Assembly (NCBI GenBank): GCA_023231005.1
Contig: JALNWG010000011.1
Coordinates: forward strand, 23,576 to 87,575
Origin: Bacteroidales bacterium
Lineage (GTDB): Bacteria > Bacteroidota > Bacteroidia > Bacteroidales > FEN-979
Direction: 5' to 3'
DNA length: 64,000 nucleotides
Part shown: piece after piece, positions 27,317-36,875 of the stretch
Position numbering within the stretch: position 1 is the first letter of the stretch
Layout: the number at the start of each line of letters is the position of its first letter
Made by a program: the position numbers and the translations under genes
The notes under the pieces: generated by a model
Database searches by the model: none
Told to the model about the DNA's origin: nothing
Seen by the model: the letters and a program-made list of their open reading frames with translations, nothing else

Positions 27317-27345
27317 CAAATATAGAAAAAAAATTAGCGGATCAA
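27317..27345 (-). promoter_or_regulatory. Promoter for guaA, leaderless arrangement
   Basis: On the minus strand TTG (27345-27343), 18 bases, then TATATTTG (27324-27317) match the Bacteroidota consensus. Only four bases separate the element from the guaA ATG, so transcription would begin at or beside the start codon. Confidence 0.45.
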
Positions 27346-29064
27346 TGTGGCTTCATACCGGGATGTATTTCCTACAGCATCAGATACAGTAAGCACAAAT
27401 TGGTTGGATCCGGACCGGATAAGATCATCAAAAGTATATGTAAGCAGATTACTTTTTAAGTCGTAATCCATTAATATCCATTTTCCATTCAACCTGCCTT
27501 CATAAGATTTTATTCCCGACAGATTATCAGAGATTTTAATCAGGATTGATGATTGCTTGGTGATTTTTTTGTTATTGAAAATATTGACAGGCCGTATGAT
27601 GGGAGGTGATGTATCAACTGTAATGGTAAAGTTTCCGAATTCTCTGATTTGAGTAGTAACCCATCCATGGTCATATTTTCCACCCCGACTGACGAAGCGG
27701 TTGTTTGGTCCAACGGAAACAATAAGGGCTTTCGAGGTAAGGTCAGCCGGCAGGTTATTGGCTTTGATCGACAGGGTACAGAACGTGAAAAGCGGCGTTA
27801 ACTCGTTATGCAGATCATAAACATCGGCATAACAGCCGGGATGTGGAGCTCCCAATCTAAAAGTAAAATTAAACTCTTCATATACCGCTTCTTTTGGAAC
27901 ATCGAACTTGAGTCCGGGTTGTTCAAAGTGGTTATCTGCTTTATAAGTAAAAAGCTGGGATCCGGCAGGAACATTCTCTTTGGAGGCCGTCCGATTACTC
28001 TTTGGCGGATTACTTTTCACCCAAAACACAAGTACGGCAGCATTTCCGAAAGCATCTTTGACCGTATATTGGATCTTATGTTTCCGTGAATCGGAAAAAG
28101 TAACGATCCCGCGGTTTTTGACATCTTTATAAACGCTTAGTTTATTGTTGGGAGCGACATAAGAACGCTGTAGCTTGTGGTTACTCCGGATCAATGCGGG
28201 ATAGTCAATCAAGCTGTTGATATACCGTGTTTCGGAAAAAGCGAAACGGTCAACGTTTTGAGAGAAGATCCGCAACCCATCAATACTCAGATCGATGGCG
28301 TGAACACCTGTTTTAAGACCACCTTCAGCATTGTCGGACGTTTCGATTCCGAAAATTATTTTTCCGGAAAGAATAATGGTATCATGTTTTTTTAGGTGAT
28401 AGAGACCTTTGGAACCGGCAACAGGAATCAACAAAGCATCCGGTAACCGGTTAACGCTGGCATTTTCATCCATCGGATAAATTTTAATCCATGAAATTTT
28501 CGGTTCGATGCCATCAGATTTCATAAATCCGAAATCAAGGGGATCGATGATTTCCTGCGATTTTGTTTCCCGGATCTCGAAATGAAGATGAGGCCCACCG
28601 GAAGCTCCAGAATTTCCGGAATAAGCAATGATCTCCCCTTTTTTGACTTTAATCAAACCAGCAGGTAGCTCCATATCAAGTGCGAAAGACTCTTTTTTAT
28701 ATTGCTGAGCTCTTACATAGGTAGCTGTAGCGCCGGCATAGGATTTCAAATGGCCATAGAGTGAAGTATACCCATTGGGATGGGCAATATAGAGCGCTTT
28801 TCCGAAGCCGCCCGGTGAAACATTAACTCTGGCAACATATCCATCAGCAACAGCAAAAACAGGTTTCCCCTGCACACCCTGGGTACGGATATCAATACCG
28901 GAATGAAAATGATTTTTCCGTATTTCGCCAAACGATCCGGATAAGGAAACCGGAAAATTGACGGGCGAGCGGAACATGTTTTTTTGCTCCTGTGAATGAC
29001 CCGGCAATGTTATCAGCATGGACAACAAAAAAACGGCAGAAACTACGATAACCCTTCTTGTCAT
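27334..29064 (-). CDS. M23 family metallopeptidase
   Basis: An exported endopeptidase (576 residues) that probably cuts peptidoglycan peptides. The ATG at 29064 is used: it gives a signal peptide (TRRVIVVSAVFLLSMLITL, cleavage after GHS) and avoids a 100-base overlap with the upstream gene. The LytM domain is complete: HFHSGID at 52-58 with zinc ligands His and Asp, YGHL at 103-106 and HLHFEIR at 159-165. The 400 residues that follow form an unusually long beta-rich C-terminal region of unknown role. Only four bases separate it from the M49 peptidase stop. Confidence 0.92.
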   Translation of the reverse strand: MTRRVIVVSAVFLLSMLITLPGHSQEQKNMFRSPVNFPVSLSGSFGEIRKNHFHSGIDIRTQGVQGKPVFAVADGYVARVNVSPGGFGKALYIAHPNGYTSLYGHLKSYAGATATYVRAQQYKKESFALDMELPAGLIKVKKGEIIAYSGNSGASGGPHLHFEIRETKSQEIIDPLDFGFMKSDGIEPKISWIKIYPMDENASVNRLPDALLIPVAGSKGLYHLKKHDTIILSGKIIFGIETSDNAEGGLKTGVHAIDLSIDGLRIFSQNVDRFAFSETRYINSLIDYPALIRSNHKLQRSYVAPNNKLSVYKDVKNRGIVTFSDSRKHKIQYTVKDAFGNAAVLVFWVKSNPPKSNRTASKENVPAGSQLFTYKADNHFEQPGLKFDVPKEAVYEEFNFTFRLGAPHPGCYADVYDLHNELTPLFTFCTLSIKANNLPADLTSKALIVSVGPNNRFVSRGGKYDHGWVTTQIREFGNFTITVDTSPPIIRPVNIFNNKKITKQSSILIKISDNLSGIKSYEGRLNGKWILMDYDLKSNLLTYTFDDLIRSGSNQFVLTVSDAVGNTSRYEATLIR

Positions 29065-29068
29065 GTTG

Positions 29069-31129
29069 TTACCGGGCTGGAAGGAAGGAATACTTCTGAG
29101 AATAGAAAAGCATTTGCTTGGTAAAATTATCCGGGTAGGTGATCTTGATATCTGAAATGGTTTTTCCATTCATCACCGGAGTATAAACCGGGTTGATAAA
29201 TCCGGCGTACGGAGCAAGGTTCAACTTTGCATAACGTTCCAGAACTTCCTTGTGAAGTGCCGGATCAACTTTTACGCCATACTTCTCAATAATTTCCTGT
29301 GCCGCATTATAATCTCCTTCGGAGGTGATCTGTTGAATGATCTTCAGCAATTCACCAAATTGGAAATGTAATGCATCATAATCATTGATTTTAACATAGG
29401 TTTTTCCATCGCGGATCCCCATTTCAATAATGTTTTTATCCTTACTGTTTTCATATACCCAATGGGCAATCAGGGAACGGTCGCGCATGTGAGACTCTTC
29501 GATGGTTTTTCCCGGATGGATACGGACCAACTGGGTCATCAATCCATTGCGGATGAAATTATCGTATTCGGTTTTAGCGACTTCATCATTGGGAACCAGT
29601 CCAAATCTGATCAAGGCAGGATCTTTGATATAATACAAGGCGAAGAGATCGGCGCGGGCCTCTTCGATAGTAGAATGATAATTTTTTAACGACTCGGCCG
29701 TTACGCCGGCATTCAGTTGCCCTGAACCATGTCCCAAACATTCGTGGATATCGGTGGTCAGGTTACCCGCCAGATGACCATACTCCCTTGCCCTTTCAAT
29801 CTCTTCCTTGGAATAAGCAAATTCTTCCAGAAATCCATTCCCCTGGGCATCCTGATCGTATGACAAGGTGATGTTGTCCATGGTAACTGACTTGGAACCA
29901 TGTTCCTTCCGTATCCAATTGGCATTGGGGAGGTTGATACCGATAGGGGTGGTAGGATCACATTCGCCGCCCAACTGGGCCACGGTGATCACCTTAGCAG
30001 AAACCCCTTTCACATTTTTCTTTTTATATTCCGGAGCGATGGGGGAATTATCTTCGAAAAACTGAGCATTATCGCTTAATACCTGAGTTCGTTTGGTAGC
30101 TTCCACATCCTTAAAATTCACCACCGACTCCCAGGTTGCTTTCATGGCAACAGGATCGCTGTATACTTCAATAAAACCATTCACAAAATCAATGGGCGAT
30201 TTTAAATCCTTTACCCAGGCAATACAGTATTCATCCCAGGCAACTAAGTCCCCGGTAAGATAATAGGTAATCAATTTCTCAATCGTTTCTTTTTGCTGCG
30301 GTGATTCTGCAACGGTGAGTGCCTGTTCGAGCCAGTATACGATCTTCTCAATGGCAGGAGAATACAAGCCGCCCACTTTATAAACCTGCTCGGTAACCTT
30401 TCCGTTTACTTTCACCAAACGTGAATTCAATCCATAGGATATTAAAGTATCCTTTTTATTTTGCTTATCCTGGGCTTTCATTGAGGAATAGAAATCCTCT
30501 ACCTCTTTCTGTGTGACACCCTGATAGAAATTGGAGGCTGAATTGACGACCAGATCTTTTGAAGGATCAAGGCATACCCTTTTTGAATCAACATCCGGAT
30601 CAAAGATCAAAGAAGTGATTTCTGGAATAAACTGATCCAGTGTCATTCCTTTAGCCAATGGAAGACTTTTCGGATTGGTAGCTTTGAGTAAGGTTGTAAA
30701 ATATAGTTTCGAAAATTCAGGAAAAAATTTATCCGTTGAATAATGATGATGGATTCCGTTGGAAAACCATACGCGTTTCAGGTAGGTAGTAAACTGTTTG
30801 AATTCAGGGCTCGTTTTATTCCCTTTATAATCGGTATAAATGGCTTCCAGTGTCTTTCGGATCAGCAAGTTGTGCTTACAATTCTGGTCGTACGTAATAT
30901 CGCGTCCACAAAGTGCAGCCTGGCTTAAATAATAAATCAGTGTTTTTTGTTTCAGGCTTAATTTTTCAAAACCCGGAACCTGGTAACGCAGGATTTTTGC
31001 ATCGGCGAATTGCTCCGTAAACACTTTAAATTCCTTCGTATCATTCTTCTTCACTCCCTTTCCCGATTGAGCAAAGGACATGGTACTAAACACAATCGAT
31101 GTCATAATAATAATTCCTAATGATTTCAT
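29069..31129 (-). CDS. Dipeptidyl-peptidase III-like metallopeptidase (family M49)
   Basis: A 686-residue exported zinc peptidase. A signal peptide (about 1-20, ending SFA before Gln) is followed by the M49 fold. The zinc motif HECLGH at 462-467 and EEARAD at 489-494 are both intact; family members remove dipeptides from N-termini. The gene is the first of a two-gene unit with the M23 endopeptidase, so the pair may process envelope or imported peptides. A TATCTTTG element lies about 56 bases upstream. Confidence 0.92.
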   Translation of the reverse strand: MKSLGIIIMTSIVFSTMSFAQSGKGVKKNDTKEFKVFTEQFADAKILRYQVPGFEKLSLKQKTLIYYLSQAALCGRDITYDQNCKHNLLIRKTLEAIYTDYKGNKTSPEFKQFTTYLKRVWFSNGIHHHYSTDKFFPEFSKLYFTTLLKATNPKSLPLAKGMTLDQFIPEITSLIFDPDVDSKRVCLDPSKDLVVNSASNFYQGVTQKEVEDFYSSMKAQDKQNKKDTLISYGLNSRLVKVNGKVTEQVYKVGGLYSPAIEKIVYWLEQALTVAESPQQKETIEKLITYYLTGDLVAWDEYCIAWVKDLKSPIDFVNGFIEVYSDPVAMKATWESVVNFKDVEATKRTQVLSDNAQFFEDNSPIAPEYKKKNVKGVSAKVITVAQLGGECDPTTPIGINLPNANWIRKEHGSKSVTMDNITLSYDQDAQGNGFLEEFAYSKEEIERAREYGHLAGNLTTDIHECLGHGSGQLNAGVTAESLKNYHSTIEEARADLFALYYIKDPALIRFGLVPNDEVAKTEYDNFIRNGLMTQLVRIHPGKTIEESHMRDRSLIAHWVYENSKDKNIIEMGIRDGKTYVKINDYDALHFQFGELLKIIQQITSEGDYNAAQEIIEKYGVKVDPALHKEVLERYAKLNLAPYAGFINPVYTPVMNGKTISDIKITYPDNFTKQMLFYSQKYSFLPAR

Positions 31130-31184
31130 TTTAAATTAATAATTACAATTAGTAATGAATAAAATATCCTTCGAAATGATAAAG

Positions 31185-31192
31185 CAAAGATA
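31185..31192 (-). promoter_or_regulatory. Putative -7 element for the M49 peptidase gene
   Basis: Minus-strand TATCTTTG (TAnnTTTG type) within the 130-base gap between the comB-like gene and the M49 gene. No standard -33 element. Confidence 0.35.
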
Positions 31193-31259
31193 CAACTTTG
31201 CGGGTTATACTATGGGAGTATTGATAAAGTATGGCAGTCGGATGCCGGAAGAGAACAGG

Positions 31260-32018
31260 TTAGGACTTAGGGATGAGATGTTTGGAATCATTTCTGATCT
31301 CCCCATTAAAAAATACCGGCACTACTGAAGCAGTGTTAAGTGTAAAGGAATATGGAATGATATCATCGAGACCCAATCGTTTGAGCCGATGCCGGTGGGC
31401 AGCTTTTTCGATATAACTGAGCAAATTGGGCTTGGCAGTATTCCAGAGATCGAGCGCGGCGGCGGCAGAGTCGCAATGGGTACGAAAATCGCCTGAAGCG
31501 AGAAGGCTTTCAGTAATTGCTCCTGCAAAGATGGCATCTTCGAGACAGAATTTATTTTTCCAGCCGGAACAGAGTACGACTACATTTTTCTTTTCAAGGA
31601 TTAACCAGCGGGTAAGAACATCCAGGTTGATGAATGAGCCCATTGCAATTTTCTCAGAGCCCTGTGCAATTGCCAGGGCCCTGGTTCCATTAGTAGTGCA
31701 ATATACCAGCGTTTTTCCGCCCACATTTTCTCTGGAAAAATTAAAAGCAGAATTGCCGAAATCGGCAAAATCGAGTTTTTTCCCATCCTGCTCTGAGGCC
31801 ACCAGATACCCCTGCGCTTTCAATGCCTTCGCTTCTTCCAGCGTTGCTACCGGAATGATCGATTTTACACCATTCTGAAAAGCCGCACAAATGGAGGTGG
31901 TGGCGCGAAGAATATCGACCAGAACCACTACAAAATCTTCTTGAGTCAGAATATTGGAGAAAAGTTTGGGAGAAAAACAAACCTCAATACCGTATTTGGT
32001 TTCATTAGAATTTTCCAT
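31260..32018 (-). CDS. ComB family 2-phosphosulfolactate phosphatase-like protein
   Basis: A 252-residue cytosolic protein matching the ComB family, which removes phosphate from 2-phosphosulfolactate in coenzyme M synthesis. Family segments seen are VVLVDILRATTSICAAF near residue 29, SEQDGKKLDFADFGNS near 75, LVYCTTNGTRAL near 104, VVLCSGWKNKFCLEDAIFAG near 147 and the C-terminal AHRHRLKRLGLDDI. The genes for the preceding or next coenzyme M steps (comA, comC) are not in this window, so the physiological substrate is uncertain. It starts three bases after the LRR gene stop and ends the gcvT-led operon. Confidence 0.85.
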   Translation of the reverse strand: MENSNETKYGIEVCFSPKLFSNILTQEDFVVVLVDILRATTSICAAFQNGVKSIIPVATLEEAKALKAQGYLVASEQDGKKLDFADFGNSAFNFSRENVGGKTLVYCTTNGTRALAIAQGSEKIAMGSFINLDVLTRWLILEKKNVVVLCSGWKNKFCLEDAIFAGAITESLLASGDFRTHCDSAAAALDLWNTAKPNLLSYIEKAAHRHRLKRLGLDDIIPYSFTLNTASVVPVFFNGEIRNDSKHLIPKS

Positions 32019-32021
32019 GGA

Positions 32022-34583
32022 TCAATAAAAAACAATTTCACATTTTGGGTACAGTGCCTTGAGCTTTTCAACTTTTTTGGCCGAGACCTTGGTATTGAAC
32101 ATCTTTACAGATTCGAGCCGTGGTAATTCCTCCAAAACATCAATATTGCTGACCCGGGTATTGAAAAATTCAAGCACTCTTAAATTCGTCAGCTTTTGAA
32201 GATATTTCAGATTTTTGATCGGAGTTCCGCTGAATTTCAGGATCTCCATTTTCATCATATTTTGAAGCGCCATAAGATCTTCGACCTGAGTATTTGAAAA
32301 ATCAAGTTCTTTCAGGTTGGGTAATCCAGTAACGGGGGCAAGATCATTTACCGGATTCTTAGGACAGCGAATGGCAACTAAGGAGGTTATCTGGGTTACC
32401 GGATCCAACTTATTGACTGCTGTTCCCGAAAACTGCAATTCCTTGAGCCTCGACAGATGTTGCACCGGCGTAAGGTCAGAGATCGAAGCATTTTCAGCTA
32501 CTTCAAACTTTTCCAGATCGGAAATTTGCTGTAACTGAATTTTATCGGGAGTTCCCTTGAAACTGAGTTGTTGCAGCAGAACATCCTTCCAGGGTTGACT
32601 CAGATTTTTCCACCAATTGGTATTTTCATACGTTTGAAACACAACCAGGCACCCCGGAGTTTTATCAAGGAATCGATTTGCTTCATTCAAGGTAATTTGA
32701 GCATTATCGCCCCATATCATTTTCAGATTGGGCAAGCCATCCAAAGGCCTGAGATCTGACACCAAAGTATTGTCGAGCTGTAAAAATTCCAGTTTATTAA
32801 GTTTTGAAAGCGGGGTTAACGAAGTAATTTTTGTATTGGAACCATTCAACACCTTCAATTCCGACAATTCCGATATCGGGCCAAGATCCACAACACCGGT
32901 AGATTGGCATTGAAGTGTCCGCAACATGCTCAGTGCTCTCAGGGGTACGAGTGAGTTCACCGTAGCCCGTCCATTCAGGTTGATGCTGTCGGTGAGAGCC
33001 AGTTTATGAAGTTGTTCCGTGGTAGGAGGATCAGACAGTGTTGTATAAAAATTAAAGATTTTTTGCCAATCCGGAGAAAGCGTCGACCACCATTTTATCA
33101 GGAAGGTAGACTGATATACAACGGAGACATTGGGCCGTTTTTGCAAAAAGCGAACCACTTCCATAGAGGTGACTTTCGACTGATCACAAAAAACACGTTG
33201 CAGTCCTTCTAATCCATAAAGTGGGGAAAGATCCCTGACATTGGTACTATCGAATTGAAGAATGCTCAATTTCATCATATTTTTCAATGGATCGAGCGAC
33301 GATAACGGGGTATTCGAAAAATTAAGCAATTCGAGGTTTGTTAATACCGCGATGGGAGTCAGATTGGCGATGGATGTGCTTTTTAAGCGAAGTTCTTTAA
33401 GGGAAGCGACATCTTGAAGCGGGGTAAGATCGGCGACTTTAGTGTTGCTAATATCCAACGCTTCCAAAGCAGGAAATCCGGGAAGAATGGCTAAATCGGT
33501 GATCTGTGTGGCTTTCATGCGCAATTCCCTCAGCCGGGTACAATACCGGAGCGGTTCAAGACTACTTACTGCGGTATTAGATAAATCCAGAACTTCGAGT
33601 TTGTTCAGATTTCGCAAAGGCATTAAATCGCTTACAGAGGTTCCGGAAATATTAACATCCGTGAGATCGGAAAGTTTAATCAGGGGTTCAAGATTGGATA
33701 TATCGGTGGTTCCTGAAAGATCAATAGAAGTGGAATGTACGATTTGGTTAAGTGATTGATAAAACAGTCCCCCATCAATGAACTTTTTTTGTCCCCCGAT
33801 CAAGGCCATGGTATCATTATAGGTTTCCACCTGTGCCAGTTTCAGGTTATCTCCAACCATCATATCCTGTGCGAGGCTTTCCTTCCATCCCTGTGAAAGT
33901 CCATTCCACCAACGCCGGAGATCATCCTTTTCATTCAACTTAGTAGTATATACACTAACAATTTTCAGATCTTGCTTAACCGAATCATAATTCAATTCTA
34001 TATAGCGAACCTTATTGGAGTGTATAGAATCCCCATTCAAAGTCAACCCGACTAAGCTCCGGTTGGCAGTCACTTTGAAATAGGTCAGCCCTTGTTGGTT
34101 TGCCAGTACACTTACATCCTGCACTACATATTTAAACTTTGCACCTTTGAAAAAGAAGTCCACATCGGTAAGGTAGGCAGGCATGTCTTTGTATAATGGA
34201 ACCAATCGGTTGTCATCAAGATCATCCTCTACCTGTACATTTTCATCCCAGCAGAATTTCAGGTAACTTTGCGTAATGATGACCTGTTTTTCATTAACGG
34301 GATTCCGTTTATCGGCTAAAAAATTGAGGGTACTCTCATAAAATTTCACAATGGGGATAACCTGTAATTTGAAGGTATCCACTTTATTTGCCGGAATCAT
34401 ACCAGCTTTGACCTTCGAAGGCTGTGTTTTTTGAGCAGAAGTTCCCTTTCGGCTAACAGGAGCCGGTTTCTTTTTTATTGCAGTAGTAGATTGTTTTTTC
34501 TGAGTAGCTTTTTTCTGTTGGGCCAGAACGGGTGCCAGGCACAATGGAGCCACCAGCAGCAGCAAGGTAAAAATCTTTCTCAT
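32022..34583 (-). CDS. Exported leucine-rich-repeat protein with three repeated modules
   Basis: An 853-residue exported protein. A signal peptide (cleavage after VLA before Gln22) is followed by a Lys/Thr/Gln-rich linker to residue 60 and a domain at about 65-220. Then come three modules, each a short tryptophan-rich segment (RRWWNGLSQGWK at 223, KWWSTLSPDWQK at 497, NWWKNLSQPWK at 656) and an internalin-type LRR block of about 22-residue repeats (about 285-495, 530-650, 690-853). Each block closes with a similar cap (RFLQKRPNVSVVYQS, RFLDKTPGCLVVFQT, LKALYPKCEIVFY). The LRRs probably bind protein, but the partner is unknown. The gene lies in an operon with three exported proteins and the comB-like gene. 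Confidence 0.88.
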   Translation of the reverse strand: MRKIFTLLLLVAPLCLAPVLAQQKKATQKKQSTTAIKKKPAPVSRKGTSAQKTQPSKVKAGMIPANKVDTFKLQVIPIVKFYESTLNFLADKRNPVNEKQVIITQSYLKFCWDENVQVEDDLDDNRLVPLYKDMPAYLTDVDFFFKGAKFKYVVQDVSVLANQQGLTYFKVTANRSLVGLTLNGDSIHSNKVRYIELNYDSVKQDLKIVSVYTTKLNEKDDLRRWWNGLSQGWKESLAQDMMVGDNLKLAQVETYNDTMALIGGQKKFIDGGLFYQSLNQIVHSTSIDLSGTTDISNLEPLIKLSDLTDVNISGTSVSDLMPLRNLNKLEVLDLSNTAVSSLEPLRYCTRLRELRMKATQITDLAILPGFPALEALDISNTKVADLTPLQDVASLKELRLKSTSIANLTPIAVLTNLELLNFSNTPLSSLDPLKNMMKLSILQFDSTNVRDLSPLYGLEGLQRVFCDQSKVTSMEVVRFLQKRPNVSVVYQSTFLIKWWSTLSPDWQKIFNFYTTLSDPPTTEQLHKLALTDSINLNGRATVNSLVPLRALSMLRTLQCQSTGVVDLGPISELSELKVLNGSNTKITSLTPLSKLNKLEFLQLDNTLVSDLRPLDGLPNLKMIWGDNAQITLNEANRFLDKTPGCLVVFQTYENTNWWKNLSQPWKDVLLQQLSFKGTPDKIQLQQISDLEKFEVAENASISDLTPVQHLSRLKELQFSGTAVNKLDPVTQITSLVAIRCPKNPVNDLAPVTGLPNLKELDFSNTQVEDLMALQNMMKMEILKFSGTPIKNLKYLQKLTNLRVLEFFNTRVSNIDVLEELPRLESVKMFNTKVSAKKVEKLKALYPKCEIVFY

Positions 34584-34589
34584 ACCGGT

Positions 34590-35423
34590 TTAATTAACGT
34601 GGGTGTAATGCCTCAGCAAGTCTTTCTTTTCCCGGGGAGTAAGGCGAAGCAGGTTTGAGATCAGCCAGCCGGAATTCATTTCATTGCGGTTGAAATAAGA
34701 AACCTCGAAATACCAGTTCGGTACCTGAAAAACATGAAATTTGACATTATTAACCGATACAAAGCTAAGGTTTCCATTTTTCATTTCCATCACGAATAAT
34801 GCCAGCATATCGGGTTCATAATTTCGTTCCAGGTAAAAATCAAGATTTACGGGATCTTTGAACACCTTATGAAGATTCATAAAATCGAGTTCGTGGCTCA
34901 TCGGATGAATGAAATATTTCACATTGACTGTATCGTTGACATTGGTAAACCACGATTCGAACCGATCGAAATAAACATTGGAGAACATCCATTTGTATCC
35001 CCCGTTTTGGCGTTCAAGTCGCAGATATAAGATGAGGTTCACTTTTTCCTTTTTATAGAGGAAGGAAGCTGCCACTTCAGCAAACCACCCGTTGCTGTGA
35101 AAATCGAGAAACACCGGATTCTTTTTGTTCAGTGTTTCGTCAATAAACACAAATTTCGTATCGTTGCTGATCGCAGGGTTAGACAAGTCAAAGAGCATAT
35201 TCAGATACTTCTTTCTTGCTTTCGGATCTCTATAGTTCGGATCGCCCGGATAGAGTTGCTTTCCCTGAATTGTCTCCTCTCCATTGAACCGTTGAAAAAA
35301 CTGGTTCATCTGCTTAGTCTGGGCATAAAAAACAGTTTCATCCCCATTCCATGATCCAATCGACCCTTGTGACTGTGCAAATACCGGCAGCACAAGGAAA
35401 AGCAACCAACAATATTTTCGCAT
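34590..35423 (-). CDS. Exported protein of unknown function, LRR operon
   Basis: No family recognised. The 277-residue protein has a signal peptide (KYCWLLFLVLPVFAQS, cleavage after VFA) and a mature part with a beta-rich centre containing DFHSNGWFAEVAASFLYK and LILYLRLERQNGGYKWMFSNVYFD, reminiscent of a small cone- or NTF2-like fold, and a helical end. No membrane helix follows the signal peptide. Six bases separate its stop from the LRR gene start, and 24 lie before it, so it is part of the gcvT-comB operon. Confidence 0.75.
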   Translation of the reverse strand: MRKYCWLLFLVLPVFAQSQGSIGSWNGDETVFYAQTKQMNQFFQRFNGEETIQGKQLYPGDPNYRDPKARKKYLNMLFDLSNPAISNDTKFVFIDETLNKKNPVFLDFHSNGWFAEVAASFLYKKEKVNLILYLRLERQNGGYKWMFSNVYFDRFESWFTNVNDTVNVKYFIHPMSHELDFMNLHKVFKDPVNLDFYLERNYEPDMLALFVMEMKNGNLSFVSVNNVKFHVFQVPNWYFEVSYFNRNEMNSGWLISNLLRLTPREKKDLLRHYTHVN

Positions 35424-35447
35424 AATGGTTTGAATGGTTAACGGAAA

Positions 35448-36026
35448 CTACTTGGAAGTTTCCTTTACACGGATATCACCCAACATCACATCCCAGAAAC
35501 CGATCATACGTCCGCCAATCTGGGTCTCTTTGCGTTTTACATAAACGGTAATATCCTTTTTGGTGGTATCTTCATACACCAATCCTTTTTCCTTGTCAAA
35601 GCCCTGAAAACGCTGATAAATTGTGATCACCCCCACGTATGTTCCATCGGGCTGACGTTCCAGGTCACTCACATACTGGATCTTGTACCAGTCGATTGTT
35701 ACTTTGTCGTAATTCAACTGCATCAAGCGATCGAAATATTCCCGGACCTTATAGTAGTTTACATCCTGTTTGTTGAGGGAGGAGACCCCGATCTCACTAT
35801 TTTCCATAAAAAGTTCGGTAGCTCGTTCAATTACACGCTGAGCATCCGACCAGGGTGTTTGTTTATCGCCAATGATGCTGATATATTTGCTAAGGTCGCG
35901 TACTTTTTCAAGGGCCAGGCTATCAATGGCCTGTTTGCGTTGCGGGGATAAGTTGTCCTGTGCGATGCCCCTGTTTGACACGGCAAAAAGGGAGACCAAT
36001 ATCATCAATGAAAGAATTCTTCTCAT
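35448..36026 (-). CDS. Exported protein of unknown function, LRR operon (192 aa)
   Basis: No named family recognised. The 192-residue protein has a signal peptide (RRILSLMILVSLFAVSN, cleavage after GIA before Gln), a helical first half and a beta-rich second half (WYKIQYVSDLERQPDGTY, GVITIYQRFQGFD, KKDITVYVKRKE, GFWDVMLGDIRV). Layout and size suggest an NTF2-like fold, and similar strand patterns appear in the N-terminal domain of the LRR protein; both points are inference by eye. It lies five bases after the upstream gene's stop. Confidence 0.75.
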   Translation of the reverse strand: MRRILSLMILVSLFAVSNRGIAQDNLSPQRKQAIDSLALEKVRDLSKYISIIGDKQTPWSDAQRVIERATELFMENSEIGVSSLNKQDVNYYKVREYFDRLMQLNYDKVTIDWYKIQYVSDLERQPDGTYVGVITIYQRFQGFDKEKGLVYEDTTKKDITVYVKRKETQIGGRMIGFWDVMLGDIRVKETSK

Positions 36027-36031
36027 GGGAG

Positions 36032-36850
36032 TTATTTTTTAATTAGATCGAGTTCTTTAATTTTTCCGTTGGAGTCAACCATAATGGCATCAATTGCATT
36101 CAGGTTGGTTTTCCTGTCTTTGAGGAACTCCAGATATTTGCGAATGGTAGTGGGCTTGTCATAATCCACCATAGAGCCTTCGCGGCTTATAATAACAAGA
36201 ACCGGGGCATTATCGGCAGAGAACAACTGGAGGGTATTGTTAATGGTATTATCCGCCATTGACAGGTTTCCCGTTTTTGCAGAGTTGACAATGGTATTAA
36301 AAGCATTTTCCAGTTGAGTCTTTACAGGAAGATTAGCGCCGGAGCCATTGGCGCGCATTTCCTGGATTTTCTTTTCCACACGGCCAATCAGTTCGGTGAT
36401 TTCATCGTCGCTCAGATTCTGAGCTTTAATTGCAGAAAGGGCAGCAGCCAGCTCATCGGCAGTTTTATTGTCCTTATTTAATAGAAGATCATACAACGCA
36501 GCCCGGGCTACATCTACTTTTTGAGCTTTGGCTTTTTCCTGATCGGCATACGCTTTTTTCACCTTCTGTGATGCCTGTAACAGCATAGAATTGAGCGTAG
36601 GATCGTTGTAATTTTTATTGGTCAGCTCGGAGATCAGTCGTCCCTGTTCATCCAGCGAAAGTGTGGAAGTGCCATCGATGATGGGTTGTAACTGTTTTTT
36701 TGCATATTCAATCTGAGCTTTTCTTTCCTTCTTTGAAAGTTTGCCGGTTGTTTTACATCCATCGGTTCCAACAGCAACCATAGCGATCAACATAATGAAG
36801 ACCAGGTGCTGCCACCGGATATTTTTAACTTTATTAATAATTTCTGTCAT
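36032..36850 (-). CDS. Probable lipoprotein of unknown function, LRR operon
   Basis: No family recognised. The 272-residue protein begins with a charged segment and a hydrophobic stretch (LVFIMLIAMVAVGTDG) followed by Cys32; this is a poor but possible lipobox. The mature part is strongly helical and charged up to about residue 175 (KKERKAQIEYAKKQ, EKKIQEMRA), probably coiled coil, and ends in an alpha/beta section (APVLVIISREGSMVDYDK, IDAIMVDSNGKIKELDL). It follows gcvT after 25 bases. Confidence 0.72.
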   Translation of the reverse strand: MTEIINKVKNIRWQHLVFIMLIAMVAVGTDGCKTTGKLSKKERKAQIEYAKKQLQPIIDGTSTLSLDEQGRLISELTNKNYNDPTLNSMLLQASQKVKKAYADQEKAKAQKVDVARAALYDLLLNKDNKTADELAAALSAIKAQNLSDDEITELIGRVEKKIQEMRANGSGANLPVKTQLENAFNTIVNSAKTGNLSMADNTINNTLQLFSADNAPVLVIISREGSMVDYDKPTTIRKYLEFLKDRKTNLNAIDAIMVDSNGKIKELDLIKK

Positions 36851-36875
36851 ATTTTAACATTTTAAAAGTTCATTG

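Noticed and set aside
29065..29169. N-terminal extension of the M23 peptidase
   Set aside because: It overlaps the M49 gene end by 100 bases, lacks family similarity and would bury the signal peptide.
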